Origin: Flavobacteriales bacterium
GTDB taxonomy: Bacteria; Bacteroidota; Bacteroidia; Flavobacteriales_F; PHOS-HE28
Assembly (NCBI GenBank): GCA_016702645.1
Contig: JADJDP010000048.1
Span: 1 to 64,000, forward strand
Direction: 5' to 3'
Length of the DNA stretch: 64,000 nucleotides
Under the pieces are notes generated by a model. That model did no database searches, was not told where the DNA came from, and saw nothing but the letters and a program-made list of their open reading frames with translations. Positions 1-9,354 of this stretch are shown piece by piece (the stretch's first letter is position 1; each line of letters opens with the position of its first letter). Both the position numbers and the translations under genes were made by a program.

Positions 1-2632
1 ATCGTCCGTGTTGAAGGCCACCTTCTCATCCTCCTCCTTCAGTTTCAGCACGAGGGCGAGCGCATCGGGCACCACATCGCTGCAGAGCGTGAGGAAGCTG
101 CCGGGCTTGGCGTTGCTGATGGCGTGGCGGATGGCCTCTTCCTCCTTCTTGATGATGATGTACTTCTTGTTCGGGTCCACCTCTTTGATGCCCTTCACCA
201 TGAGCGCGATGATCTCGTCGTCGGTCTTGCCGCGCAGGTTGCGGTCCTGGCGGATGATGATCTCATCGAACATCTGCGCGCTGAGGCGGCCGAGGTTCAC
301 GGTGTCCTCGTCGCGGCGATCGCCCACGCCAGCGATCACGCCCACCTTCGGGCTATCCGGGATCTTGCTCAGGAACTTGCCGAGCGCTTCGAAGCCGTGC
401 GGGTTGTGGGCGTAATCCACCACCACCTGGAATTTCTTGAACTGGAAGAGGTTCAGGCGGCCAGGGGTCTGCGCCGCACCCGGTACGAAGGTCATGAGTG
501 CCTCGCGCAACTCTTCAACCTTCACACCTTGCACGTAGGCCGCCAGCACGGCGGGCAGCACGTTCTGGATGTTGAAGACTGCCTTGCCACCGTAGGTGAT
601 GGGGATGTTCACGGCCTTCTCGATCCGCAATTTCCATTCGCCCTTGCTGATGGTGACGAAGCCGTTCTCGTAGATCGCTGCGAGGCCGCCCAGCTTGCAG
701 TGTTGGCGGACCAGGCGGTTGTTCTCGTCCAGGCTGAAGAGGGCGATCTTGCAATCGCACTGCTTTCGCATGGCCATCACGAGCTCGTCATCGGCGTTCA
801 GGATCGCGTAGCCATCGCGCCGCACGCTACGCGGCACGGTGCTCTTCACGTGCGCCAGATCCTCCAGGGTGTGGATGTCCTTCAGCCCCAAGTGATCGGC
901 GGCCACGTTGGTGACGATGGCCACATCGCAATGCTCGAAGCCGAGACCGCTGCGCACCAGGCCACCGCGCGCCGTTTCCAGCACGGCCATGTCCACCACG
1001 GGCTCCTTCAGCACGAATTGCGCACTGGCCGGGCCGGTGCAATCGCCGGTCATCAGCAAGCGGTTCATGATGTACACGCCATCGCTGCACGTCATGCCCA
1101 CCTTGTAGCCCACGCTGCGCATGAGGTGGCTGGTCAAGGCGCGTGGTGGTGGTCTTGCCGTTCGTTCCCGTGATGGCGATGATCGGAATGCGGCTGGGCG
1201 TTCCCGGCGGGAAGAGCATGTCCACCACAGGTTCCGCCACGTTCTTGCCAATACCGCCGGTGGGGTCCAGGTGCATGCGGAAACCGGGGGCGGCGTTCAC
1301 TTCGAGCACAGCGCCGCCGCTTTCGTTCAGCGGCAAGCTGATGTCGTCCGTCATGATGTCGATGCCGCAGATGTCGAGGTCGATGATGCGGCTGATGCGC
1401 TCGGCGAGGAAGACGTTGAAGGGGTGAACCACTTCGGTGACGTCGTCCGCGGTTCCACCAGTACTCAGGTTGGCCGTTGCTTTCAAGTAGACCGTTTCGC
1501 CTTTCGCAGGAACGCTCTCGGGCGAAAGTCCTTTCAGCCCTAGCAGCTTGAGCGTATGGTCATCAATGTCGATGCGTGTTAGGACGTTCTCGTGGCCAAA
1601 GCCGCGACGCGGATCCTTGTTCACTTCCGCAGCGAGTTGCGCAATGGTGCTCTTGCCATCACCGACCACGCAGGCCGGGGTACGCTTGGCCGCACAGATG
1701 AAACGGTGGTTGATCACGAGCAGACGATGATCGAGGCCCGTGATATAGCGCTCCACGATCGCGCTGCGGCTGATCTCCTTCGCCTTGGCCAAAGCCACCT
1801 TCGCCTCTTCCAAAGTCTTGATGCCGATGGTGGCACCGCGTCCGTGATTTCCACCGATGGGTTTGATCACGCAGGGAAAACCGACGGAATCCAACGCGGC
1901 TTCGAGTCCCTCCTCCGTGCGGACCACACGGCCCTTTGGGACCGGGATCTCGTAGCTCTCCAGCAACTGCTTGGTCTCTTCCTTGTCGCAGGCGATCTCC
2001 ACGCCGATGTTGCTGGTCTTGCTCGTGATCGTGGCGCGGATCCGCTTCTGGTGGATGCCGTGGCCGAGTTGCACCAGGCTCTGTCCGTTCAATCGCAGGT
2101 AGGGGATGCCGCGTGACACCGCTTCGTGAACGATGCTGCCCGTGCTCGGACCCAGGCGGCTCTCTTCGCGCAGCTCGCGCATCTTCTGGATGTCGTCCTG
2201 GAGATCGTACTTCTCACCGCTGATCAGCGCTTCCGCGATGCGCACGGCCGCTTTCGCCGCATACATGCCCACGGGCTCCTCGATGTAGCTGAAGACCACG
2301 TTGTACACACCTTCATCGCGTGTGCTACGGGTGCGGCCAAAGCCGGTCTCCATGCCCGCAAGCGTCTGGATCTCCAGCGCGATGTGCTCGATGACGTGGC
2401 CCATCCAGGTGCCGCGCTTCACCCGCTCCCAAAAGCCGCCTTCATGGTCCTCGCTGCACCGATGGCTCACCATGGTGGGCAGCAACGTGGTGATCCGCTC
2501 GTAGAATCCGGGGATCTTGTCGGTAGGCTTCTCCTCCAGGCCCTCGATATCGAGGCGCATGACGATGAGGTTGTGCCGCTTGACCGACCAGTAGTTGGGG
2601 CCACGCATGGCCTTGAGTTCGAGAATACGCAT
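1..2632 (-). CDS. cphA: Cyanophycin synthetase CphA (3' end cut by window edge; one frame break)
   Basis: Makes cyanophycin, a non-ribosomal storage polymer with a poly-Asp backbone and Arg (or Lys) side chains, using ATP. The start at 2632 gives the family's N-terminus MRILELKAMRGPNYWS. Roughly residues 1-160 form the N domain. Residues about 200-480 form the ATP-grasp domain, with GGNHGRGATIG near 1850. The Mur-ligase-like domain begins at GTNGKTTTT near residue 490. Just after that P-loop an extra A in the AA at 1136-1137 shifts the frame. Removing it restores RLTSHLMRSVGYK, and the domain then reads on without a stop to position 1. The family is about 870-900 residues, so only a few C-terminal residues should be missing. 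It is divergent from cphB. The break is probably a sequencing error; a real pseudogene is the alternative. Confidence 0.93.
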
Positions 2633-2811
2633 GGGAAGAGGGCTTCGAGGCGGAAGATAGATGGCAACGTCCACAAAGACGCCCTGTATTGAAAACCCTG
2701 TTGATGACGAACGCGGCATGACCGGCCTGATGCCCGACATCCTTCTACTTTCGCTCGGCCGTTGTGCGCCGAAGGGCGGATGCTGGCACGGGGCGGGGGT
2801 AAACACCAAGC

Positions 2812-3681
2812 ATGATCCCAAAAGGCAAGCTCATCGCCATCGGCGGGAACGAGGACAAGGGCAAAGACCCGGAGGCTGGGCACCAGACCAAGGTCTTCAC
2901 GCACAACTTCATCGAGGAAGGCATCCTGCGCCGGGTGGTGGACGAGATCGGCGGACCCGGCAAGCGGATCGCTGTCATCACCAGTGCCAGCAGCATCCCG
3001 GAAGAAGTGGGCCAGAACTACATCGAGGCCTTCGGTCGCCTGGGCGCGACCAACATCGACATCATGGACATCCGCGATCGCAGTGATGTGAAGCCTGACA
3101 TGATCAAGCGTCTGGCGAAGGCCGATGGGGTGATGATGAGCGGCGGGAACCAATTGCGCCTCACGACCATCTTCGGTGGCACCGCGTTCCTTCAACTCAT
3201 GAAACGCCGGTACCAAGAGGAGGCCGGCTTCGTGATCGCAGGTACCAGCGCGGGCGCCATGTGCATGAGCAGCACCATGATCTACCAAGGTCACAGCAGC
3301 AGCGGCTTGGTGAAGGGTGGTGTGAAGATGACCACCGGTGCTTCGCTGATCCACGATGTGATCATCGACAGCCACTTCGTGGAACGGGGTCGCTTCAGTC
3401 GCCTGAGCCAGGCGGTGGCGGCTAACCCCGCTGCGATCGGCATCGGTCTTGGCGAAGACACCGGCGTGGTGATCACCGACGCCGACATGTTGGAGACCAT
3501 CGGTAGCGGACAGGTCATGATCTTCGACGGGCACGACATCAGCTACAGCGACTTCGCCGATGTGGAGGAAGGCGAACCCTTCAGCATCGAAGGCATGAAG
3601 GTGCACATCATCAGCAAGGGACACAGCTACAGCGTGCAGCAGCGGGCGTTCTCGGCAGTAAGGGTGCCGGTGAAGGGGTGA
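2812..3681 (+). CDS. cphB: Cyanophycinase CphB (peptidase S51)
   Basis: Serine exopeptidase that cuts cyanophycin to beta-Asp-Arg/Lys dipeptides. It has 289 residues, a normal family length. Near the N-terminus is KGKLIAIGGNEDKG, typical of cyanophycinases. The nucleophile elbow GTSAGAM places the catalytic serine at about residue 146. The sequence VMMSGGNQLRL, also typical of the S51 family, lies upstream. There is no signal peptide, so it should act in the cytoplasm, as expected for recycling an internal store. It is divergent from cphA across about 180 bp. That spacer contains TACTTTCG near 2746-2753, a possible -7 element. Confidence 0.95.
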   Translation: MIPKGKLIAIGGNEDKGKDPEAGHQTKVFTHNFIEEGILRRVVDEIGGPGKRIAVITSASSIPEEVGQNYIEAFGRLGATNIDIMDIRDRSDVKPDMIKRLAKADGVMMSGGNQLRLTTIFGGTAFLQLMKRRYQEEAGFVIAGTSAGAMCMSSTMIYQGHSSSGLVKGGVKMTTGASLIHDVIIDSHFVERGRFSRLSQAVAANPAAIGIGLGEDTGVVITDADMLETIGSGQVMIFDGHDISYSDFADVEEGEPFSIEGMKVHIISKGHSYSVQQRAFSAVRVPVKG

Positions 3682-3768
3682 ACCTCAGCAATCTGAAACA
3701 GGCAAAACGAAGGCGCGAAGGTGATCCCGGGGGCCACGGTATTTTCGCCGCACCCGCGCTTTGGCGGA

Positions 3769-4062
3769 ATGAAACACATGCAAGATCCCATCATCCGCCG
3801 CTTCCGTTCCGTCGCCATCGCCGAAGGCATCAGCTTCCTGGTGCTGCTCTTCATCGCCATGCCGCTGAAGTACCTCGCCGATATGCCACTTGCTGTGAAG
3901 TACGTGGGATGGGCGCACGGCGTGCTTTTCATCGGGTACTGGATCGCCGCCGTTCCCCTATTCACCAAATTGAAGTGGGATGTCGAGCGCATCATCGGCC
4001 TTGGCCTGGCCTCCGTTCTGCCCTTCGGCACCTTCGTGCTGGAACGCAAGTGGTTGAGGTAG
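3769..4062 (+). CDS. Small DUF3817-type integral membrane protein
   Basis: About 97 residues with three hydrophobic segments. The pattern RRFRSVAIAEGISFLVLLF, then KYVGWAHGVLFIGYWI, then a C-terminal segment ending in basic residues, is typical of DUF3817 proteins, whose function is not established. The start at 3769 (MKHMQD) is preferred over the upstream in-frame GTG at 3721 because the extra residues are not conserved-looking; the ATG at 3778 is also possible. TATTTTCG at 3740-3747 could be its -7 promoter element. It lies 41 bp upstream of the AI-2E family gene on the same strand, so co-transcription is likely. Confidence 0.7.
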   Translation: MKHMQDPIIRRFRSVAIAEGISFLVLLFIAMPLKYLADMPLAVKYVGWAHGVLFIGYWIAAVPLFTKLKWDVERIIGLGLASVLPFGTFVLERKWLR

Positions 4063-4102
4063 CGCCGCTACCTTCGGCATCCCGCGAACGGGACCAGGAC
4101 GC

Positions 4103-5222
4103 ATGCCTTTTCCTCCCGGAAGTGAACTGCTACAACGCTATGTGCTCGTGCTGCTGGCCGTGGTGCTCAGCGTCACTGTATTGTTCTTCGGGCGCGACCT
4201 CATCCTGCTTCTTGTCGTAAGCGGCCTTTTCGCCTTCCTGCTGTTGCCACTTGCTCGCGGGATCGAGCGTTGGATGCCGCGTTGGGCAGCCGTGGGGATC
4301 GTCACCATCGGACTGGTGGTGCTCGTGCTGGGGCTCTTCTTCTTTCTGGGCTATCAACTCACGCGCTTCGGTGCGGACCTGCCACTGCTCCAGGCGAAAT
4401 TCGCCAGCAAGGGCGACCTCCTCTTCGATTGGGTGGAGAGCCGAACGAATCTGGACCGCCGCGAGCAGATCCAATGGTTCAACGATCACGTGAGCGGCCT
4501 GGCGAGTTGGGGTGGCAAGGCGGCGATGCAACTCTTTTCCGGGACCGGGACCGCATTGGCATCCATCGTACCGATACCCTTCTTCGTGTTCCTGCTGTTG
4601 TTGCTGAAGGACCGGTTCCGCGCCTTCTTCACCAAGCTGGGCACCACGCGTGAAGGAGCGGTGCTGGATGTGATGGTGCGCATCAGTGAGCTTTCGCGCA
4701 AGTATTTGCGAGGTGTGGTCACCGTGGGCGTGATCTTCGGTGTGCTTTGCTCGATCGGCTTCGGTATCATCGGTTTGAAGTACGCCGTACTGCTCGGCTT
4801 CGTGCTCGCCGTCCTGAACGTGATCCCTTACATCGGGGCACTTGCCGGGAGCGTGCTGCCTGTGTTCGTAGCGCTGGTGACCAACGATTCGCCCTGGCAT
4901 GCGGTTGCCGCGCTGGGCGTGGTGCTCGGAGTCCAGTTCCTCGACAACAATTTCATCACGCCCAAGATCGTCGGCAGCAGTGTGAGCATCAATCCGCTGG
5001 CGAGCGTGCTCGCGCTCATCGGCTTCGGCGCGCTCTGGGGCGTTGCGGGCATGCTGCTCGCGATCCCATCACCGGTATGCTGAAGGTCGTGTGCGACAGC
5101 ATTCCTCCATGCACGCCTGGGGTTACCTCTTGGGCGAAGAGATCGAAACGCCGAAGGAGAAACGGCTGCATTTGTCGCTGCCCAAGCGAGCTGCGAAGCC
5201 ACCAGCAGCGGGGAAGCAGTGA
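4103..5222 (+). CDS. AI-2E/PerM family transporter (two frame breaks near the 3' end)
   Basis: Polytopic membrane protein of the AI-2E family exporter group (formerly UPF0118/PerM). Hydrophobic segments occur at about residues 10-65, 70-95, 145-170 and 205-320. The family signature region NVIPYIGALAGSVLPVFVAL is followed by QFLDNNFITPKIVGSSVSI. The first frame ends at LLAIPSPVC near 5083. The sequence then continues as ITGMLKVVCDSIP in the next frame and MHAWGYLLGEEIETPKEKR in a third, ending with TGA at 5220-5222. Two single-base deletions, near 5071 and 5107, explain this and give 373 residues, the usual length. The substrate cannot be told from sequence. Confidence 0.82.
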
Positions 5223-5284
5223 TGGGGTTGGAGCATTCGTGAGACAACGGATAGCCCTCGTTCCTCGGTCTTCCCGTGTGACGC

Positions 5285-6208
5285 TCAGCGGAAGATCGCT
5301 GTGTGGAACTCGCCATCTGCACCCACATGCCCACGGTACATGCCGGAGCAATTGAAGTCGAGCACGATGTTGCCATCGCGGTCCACGGCGATGAGGCCAC
5401 CGTCGCCATCCAAGGGTGGCAGCTTCTCGTGAACGACCACGCGTACCGCTTCTTGAAGTGACAAACCCTTGTAGGCCATGATCGCATGTACATCGTGCGC
5501 AGCGACCGCGCGGATGAAGCTCTCACCATGCCCCGTGCAGCTCACCGCACAGCTGGCATCGTTCGCGTACGTCCCACAACCGATGATGGGGCTGTCGCCG
5601 ATGCGTTGCCACTTCTTGTTCGTCATACCGCCCGTACTGGTGCCGGCAGCAAGGTGTCCGTTCGCATCGAGCGCCACCGCTCCCACCGTCCCGAACTTCT
5701 TCTCCTTCTCACTATGGTCCAATCGGTACACGTCGGTACCGGCGGTCTCTTTCCATTGATCGTAGCGGAACTGATCGAAGAAGTACTGATCATCCTCCAA
5801 CTCCACTTTTTGCTTGTGCGCGAATTCGAACGCACCAAGCCCGCTGATGAGCACATGACTGCTGTGATCCATCACGCGACGTGCAAGACCGATCGGGTTC
5901 TTCACGTTCTGCACACCGGCCACTGCGCCTGCGCGGAGGTCCATCCCGCTCATCAAGCTCGCGTCCATTTCGTGCTGACCATCCGCATTGAACACCGATC
6001 CCTTCCCCGCGTTGAAGTGCGGCGAATCTTCCAGCACCCGTATGGCGGCTTCCACCGCGTCGATGGCAGTGCCCCCTTCCTTGAGAACGGCGTACCCTCT
6101 ACGCAAGGACAGCTCCAATGCAGCGCGATAGGCCTTTTCACGAACAGGCGTCATCAACTCCGGAGCCAGCGTTCCCGCTCCTCCATGTACGGCCAATGCG
6201 ATCTTCAT
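5285..6208 (-). CDS. iaaA: Isoaspartyl peptidase / plant-type L-asparaginase
   Basis: N-terminal nucleophile (Ntn) hydrolase that cleaves beta-aspartyl dipeptides and asparagine. About 307 residues. HGGAG stands at residue 8, FNAGKGSVF near 65, and the autocleavage site GTVGAVALD with the expected catalytic Thr at about residue 174. ATG at 6208 is preferred over a TTG 12 bases upstream, because MKIALAVHGGAG is the family start. It lacks a secretion signal, so it is cytoplasmic. Its ATG lies 2 bases past the PAP2 stop, so translation is probably coupled. With cphA and cphB nearby, the likely physiological substrate is the beta-Asp-Arg dipeptide released from cyanophycin; this is inference. Confidence 0.93.
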   Translation of the reverse strand: MKIALAVHGGAGTLAPELMTPVREKAYRAALELSLRRGYAVLKEGGTAIDAVEAAIRVLEDSPHFNAGKGSVFNADGQHEMDASLMSGMDLRAGAVAGVQNVKNPIGLARRVMDHSSHVLISGLGAFEFAHKQKVELEDDQYFFDQFRYDQWKETAGTDVYRLDHSEKEKKFGTVGAVALDANGHLAAGTSTGGMTNKKWQRIGDSPIIGCGTYANDASCAVSCTGHGESFIRAVAAHDVHAIMAYKGLSLQEAVRVVVHEKLPPLDGDGGLIAVDRDGNIVLDFNCSGMYRGHVGADGEFHTAIFR

Positions 6209-6209
6209 T

Positions 6210-6974
6210 TCAGTTGCCAAGGGCTCCGTTCCCGGAGCGGTGAAAGTAGGGGACCACGATGCCCAGCAAGGCCCCCACAGCGTATCCTGTCAACACATCC
6301 GTGGGGAAATGCCTACCCGCTCGAACGCGCAGATAGCCCATGGCAGCAGGGGCTACCGCAGCGCCCAGCCACGTTGCCGTCTTGAGTTCCGGTGAGGCAT
6401 CCGAACGCTGCACCAAGCTCGCGCACGAGAAGGTGATCGCGGCGGTGTTGGCCGTATGTCCGCTCCAGAAGCTCAGTTCGTCCTCACGCGGGCGGCGTAT
6501 GCTCGCGGGAACATCCGGGTTGTAGAGGTACGGGCGGGGTCGTCGTGCGAGTTCCTTCACGGTGTTGGTGAGACCCATGCACAAGAGGCTGCTCTCGGCC
6601 ATGATGGCAACAGGCAATAATGGTTGCTCACCTTGCTGGTTCGCGATGGCAACGCAGAGCGCAGCAGCGGCCGTAACGCCGAAGAGCGCGTTGCTGGTGC
6701 GATGTGCAGGCAGGCTCCATTGTTTGGTGGCCACTCGATCGAGGAGCGGCACGTTGGCCAGGTCGATGACGGCCGGGGCGTTATGGGAGTTCATCTTGGA
6801 CCGCCATGTGCCTGTACCTATCAGCGCAAAGCCGGTAGCGGTGATGGCCGCTTCGCGCGGCAGGAGTAGCGAATGCTGCGTTTGTGCGTTCAGCAAGTGC
6901 GCACCGGTAACAGCTAGAATGCAGATGGCCCGGAGCGTTGCCCCGGGCCATGTGCGCGCAGCGATGTGCTGCAT
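6210..6974 (-). CDS. PAP2-family membrane phosphatase
   Basis: About 254 residues. All three parts of the PAP2 active site are visible: KELARRPRPY (K-x6-RP), FWSGHTANTAA (SGH motif) and RVRAGRHFPTD (R-x5-H-x3-D). It should be a membrane phosphatase acting on a lipid phosphate or undecaprenyl diphosphate-like substrate. An N-terminal hydrophobic stretch could be a signal peptide or anchor. ATG at 6974 is chosen because it leaves a 5-base gap after the DUF4920 gene; the longer frame upstream is an antisense-like extension. It is the middle gene of a tight three-gene minus-strand cluster ending in iaaA. Confidence 0.87.
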   Translation of the reverse strand: MQHIAARTWPGATLRAICILAVTGAHLLNAQTQHSLLLPREAAITATGFALIGTGTWRSKMNSHNAPAVIDLANVPLLDRVATKQWSLPAHRTSNALFGVTAAAALCVAIANQQGEQPLLPVAIMAESSLLCMGLTNTVKELARRPRPYLYNPDVPASIRRPREDELSFWSGHTANTAAITFSCASLVQRSDASPELKTATWLGAAVAPAAMGYLRVRAGRHFPTDVLTGYAVGALLGIVVPYFHRSGNGALGN

Positions 6975-6979
6975 GCGGT

Positions 6980-7465
6980 TCAGAAGGTGATCAACACACC
7001 GTCGGCGAGGAACATCAAGCTGGTCTCCGGCTCGGTGATCTTGGCGATCTCCTCCTTGCTCTTGCCAGCATCTTCGGCGTAGTGCCGCAAGGTGGCCACA
7101 TCGGTGGTCTCCTTGCTCGCATATCCCTGCATCACGGCGTGCTTGCCCTCCAATCCCTTGAGGGGAACGAAGAAGCCATAGTCCTTGAAGCGCACCATCA
7201 TCTTCTCTCCCTCGGGCATCTGCACGGTCATCCAGCAACCCTTCTTGGTGCAACTGGTGATGATCTCACATTCGACCTTGGTGGCGAGCGAATCGGTGGT
7301 GGCCATCTTCTTCACCAGTTCGCTGGTGCTGATGGCGCCATCGGCGGTGATGGCAGCACCGTAGCTGACCACATTGGTCTTCTGCTGGGCGGACACATCC
7401 GTGGGAGCAGTGTTGCAGGCGATCGCGAGGATCGCAGAGAACGCGAGGACGAGGGGCTTGTTCAT
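6980..7465 (-). CDS. DUF4920 family lipoprotein
   Basis: 161 residues. The N-terminus MNKPLVLAFSAILAIAC is a lipoprotein signal with a lipobox ending at Cys17. Two motifs match the DUF4920 family of Bacteroidota: CTKKGCWM near residue 75, and VRFKDYGFFVPLKGLEGKHAVMQG split by nothing else, read here only as family resemblance. The function is unknown. The paired cysteines could bind metal or redox partners, but nothing in the sequence proves that. It is the first gene of the DUF4920-PAP2-iaaA cluster, with a 5-base gap to PAP2. Confidence 0.82.
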   Translation of the reverse strand: MNKPLVLAFSAILAIACNTAPTDVSAQQKTNVVSYGAAITADGAISTSELVKKMATTDSLATKVECEIITSCTKKGCWMTVQMPEGEKMMVRFKDYGFFVPLKGLEGKHAVMQGYASKETTDVATLRHYAEDAGKSKEEIAKITEPETSLMFLADGVLITF

Positions 7466-7571
7466 GGGGTATGCTTGGAGGTGCTAAAGATCGTTGTTTG
7501 ACAGGGTACCACGGCCTGACACATATCAGGCCGTTGTTAAGAATACTGAAGTGCCTTGATACCATGGGCGC

Positions 7572-7796
7572 ATGGACGGTTCCAGTCCGGCAAGGGGCAT
7601 CGTGGGCTTGGTGGGCGGTGTACTGGGCTTGCTGCCTTTCATCCTGCTCTTCGTGGACTACCGCAAGCGTGGAGAGATCCACAAGCCGCTAGTATACCTA
7701 GCGGTGTTCGGGATCACTATCGCCCCATGGGCCGTGCTAGTCCATGCGCTGCTTTGTCCGCTCCGCAAAGCGTTGAGCATCTTCGCACCATGCTGA
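7572..7796 (+). CDS. Small two-helix membrane protein
   Basis: 74 residues, with hydrophobic segments at about 9-28 and 41-62 separated by the basic loop DYRKRGEIHKP. The stop codon at 7794-7796 overlaps the ATG at 7790 of the downstream GT-C glycosyltransferase, the typical arrangement for translational coupling, which supports it as a real gene. I do not recognise a family. It could be an accessory subunit of the glycosyltransferase, but the pairing is the only evidence. Confidence 0.5.
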   Translation: MDGSSPARGIVGLVGGVLGLLPFILLFVDYRKRGEIHKPLVYLAVFGITIAPWAVLVHALLCPLRKALSIFAPC

Positions 7797-9334
7797 AGCG
7801 CATCGCGCAGTTCTGGGACGTTCCACCTGCGAACGCATTGGCTGCGCTCACCCTCATCGCGCTCGTTCCCCGCTTGGTGGCCGCCATCTTCAGCCAAGGC
7901 TACTTCGCGCACGACGACCACTTCCTCATCGTGGAAGCCGCAGCCAGTTGGGTTGCCGGCTTCGACTACAACTACTGGCTCCCGTGGAACCAAGGCGCGG
8001 ACCCCACGCCGAGCGGTCACAGTTTCTTCTATGTCGGGCTGCACTACCTGCTCTTCAGTGCGCTGAAGGTGTTGGGCATCACGGACCCGAAGTCGACCAT
8101 GCTCATCGTGCGACTGCTGCACGCATTGTGGAGTCTGATCGTGGTACGTGTCGGCCACCGCATCGCGCTGCGCCTTTCAAACGAAGTGATCGCGTGGCGC
8201 ACGGGACTCTTTCTGGCGTTGTTCTGTTTCATGCCCTTCCTCGCCGTGCGCAATCTGGTGGAGGTAGCCTGTATCCCCTTCTTGATGCTGGGTGCATGGC
8301 AGTTCATCCGCCGTGCACATGGACCCACGTGGACGGATGCATTGATCGCCGGGTTGTGGATCGGCATGGCGATGAACGTGCGCTTCCAAACGATCTTCTT
8401 CGCCGTAGGTCCCGGTCTTGCCTTGCTGCTCCAGCGGCGTTGGCTTCATTCGATAACCTACGGTCTTGGCATCCTGCTTCCGCTCGCGGCCATCCAAGGC
8501 GGGATCGACAGCTTCCTATGGGGGCGACCCTTCGCAGAGCTGACTCAGTATGTGATGTACAATCTGGCCAACACCACCACCTACGGGGTGCTGCCTTGGT
8601 ACAACTACCTGCTGCTGCTCGCTGGCATCTTCATGCCGCCGCTGAGCCTCGCCGTGCTCTTCGGGTTCTTCCGCCGAAGATCGCCCTTGCTCTTGTGGCT
8701 GCCTGTGCTGCTCTTTCTCGCCATCCACTCCTACTTCCCCAACAAGCAGGAGCGCTTCATGTTCCCCATCCTCCCCTTGTTCTTCATTCTCGGTTTCATG
8801 GCATGGGAACAATGGCGCAAGGCATCGGCGTGGTGGCAGAAGCGGAGCGGACTGTGGAACGGCGTTCTGATCTTCGTGTGGGCCCTGAACCTTCTGCTCT
8901 TGCCCTTCCTGTGCACCACGTACAGCAAGCGTAGCCGTGTTGAAGCATTGTACTCCCTGCGCGATCAAGGTCGGATCACAGGTATCGTCCTGGACGATGT
9001 GGAAGAGGATGAACCGATGATGCCGCCGCTCTTCTACCTAGGTCAGTGGGATCTGGAGATCGTGCCGTGGGGGACCGCGATGGCGGACCAACACTTGGGT
9101 CAATGGCTGGACAGCATGGATATTGAACGACGACCCGATATCGCGCTGTTCATTGGCCAAGAGAACCTGGTCGAACGGATCGCGCGAATGGAAGCGGAAT
9201 ACGGTGCCGTTGAGATCATCGGTCGGTCGGACCCGGGGTTCGTTGACCGGGTGGTGCACTGGCTGAACCCGGTGAACCGCAACGAGACCATTGTGCTGGC
9301 GCGGCTTCGTCCGCATCATCGCACGGCCGACTAG
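7790..9334 (+). CDS. GT-C glycosyltransferase, GPI-mannosyltransferase-like (GT22-like)
   Basis: About 514 residues with around ten transmembrane segments between residues 15 and 390, and a soluble C-terminal part. The first periplasmic loop has FAHDDHFLIVEAA; acidic residues there are the catalytic hallmark of GT-C enzymes. FPNKQERFMFPILPLF near residue 320 resembles the HKExRF motif of the PIG-B/Alg9 (GT22) family. It probably transfers a sugar from a polyprenyl-phosphate donor to a cell-surface glycan or lipid. The start at 7790 was chosen because it overlaps the preceding small gene and the longer upstream frame is antisense-like. Acceptor and sugar are unknown. Confidence 0.72.
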   Translation: MLKRIAQFWDVPPANALAALTLIALVPRLVAAIFSQGYFAHDDHFLIVEAAASWVAGFDYNYWLPWNQGADPTPSGHSFFYVGLHYLLFSALKVLGITDPKSTMLIVRLLHALWSLIVVRVGHRIALRLSNEVIAWRTGLFLALFCFMPFLAVRNLVEVACIPFLMLGAWQFIRRAHGPTWTDALIAGLWIGMAMNVRFQTIFFAVGPGLALLLQRRWLHSITYGLGILLPLAAIQGGIDSFLWGRPFAELTQYVMYNLANTTTYGVLPWYNYLLLLAGIFMPPLSLAVLFGFFRRRSPLLLWLPVLLFLAIHSYFPNKQERFMFPILPLFFILGFMAWEQWRKASAWWQKRSGLWNGVLIFVWALNLLLLPFLCTTYSKRSRVEALYSLRDQGRITGIVLDDVEEDEPMMPPLFYLGQWDLEIVPWGTAMADQHLGQWLDSMDIERRPDIALFIGQENLVERIARMEAEYGAVEIIGRSDPGFVDRVVHWLNPVNRNETIVLARLRPHHRTAD

Positions 9335-9340
9335 TTTTGC
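9332..9340 (+). promoter_or_regulatory. Bacteroidota -7 element (TAGTTTTGC) before TerC gene
   Basis: TAGTTTTGC matches the TAnnTTTGC form of the Bacteroidota housekeeping -7 element. It sits 14 bases before the ATG at 9355 and overlaps the stop of the preceding gene. I see no good -33 TTTG at the usual 19-21 base spacing, so this is a partial match. Confidence 0.45.
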
Positions 9341-9354
9341 GCCCCCACCCTACC

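Noticed and set aside
2467..3624. 385-residue minus-strand frame across the cphA-cphB spacer
   Set aside because: It is antisense to cphB and crosses the start region of cphA in another frame; no family resemblance.
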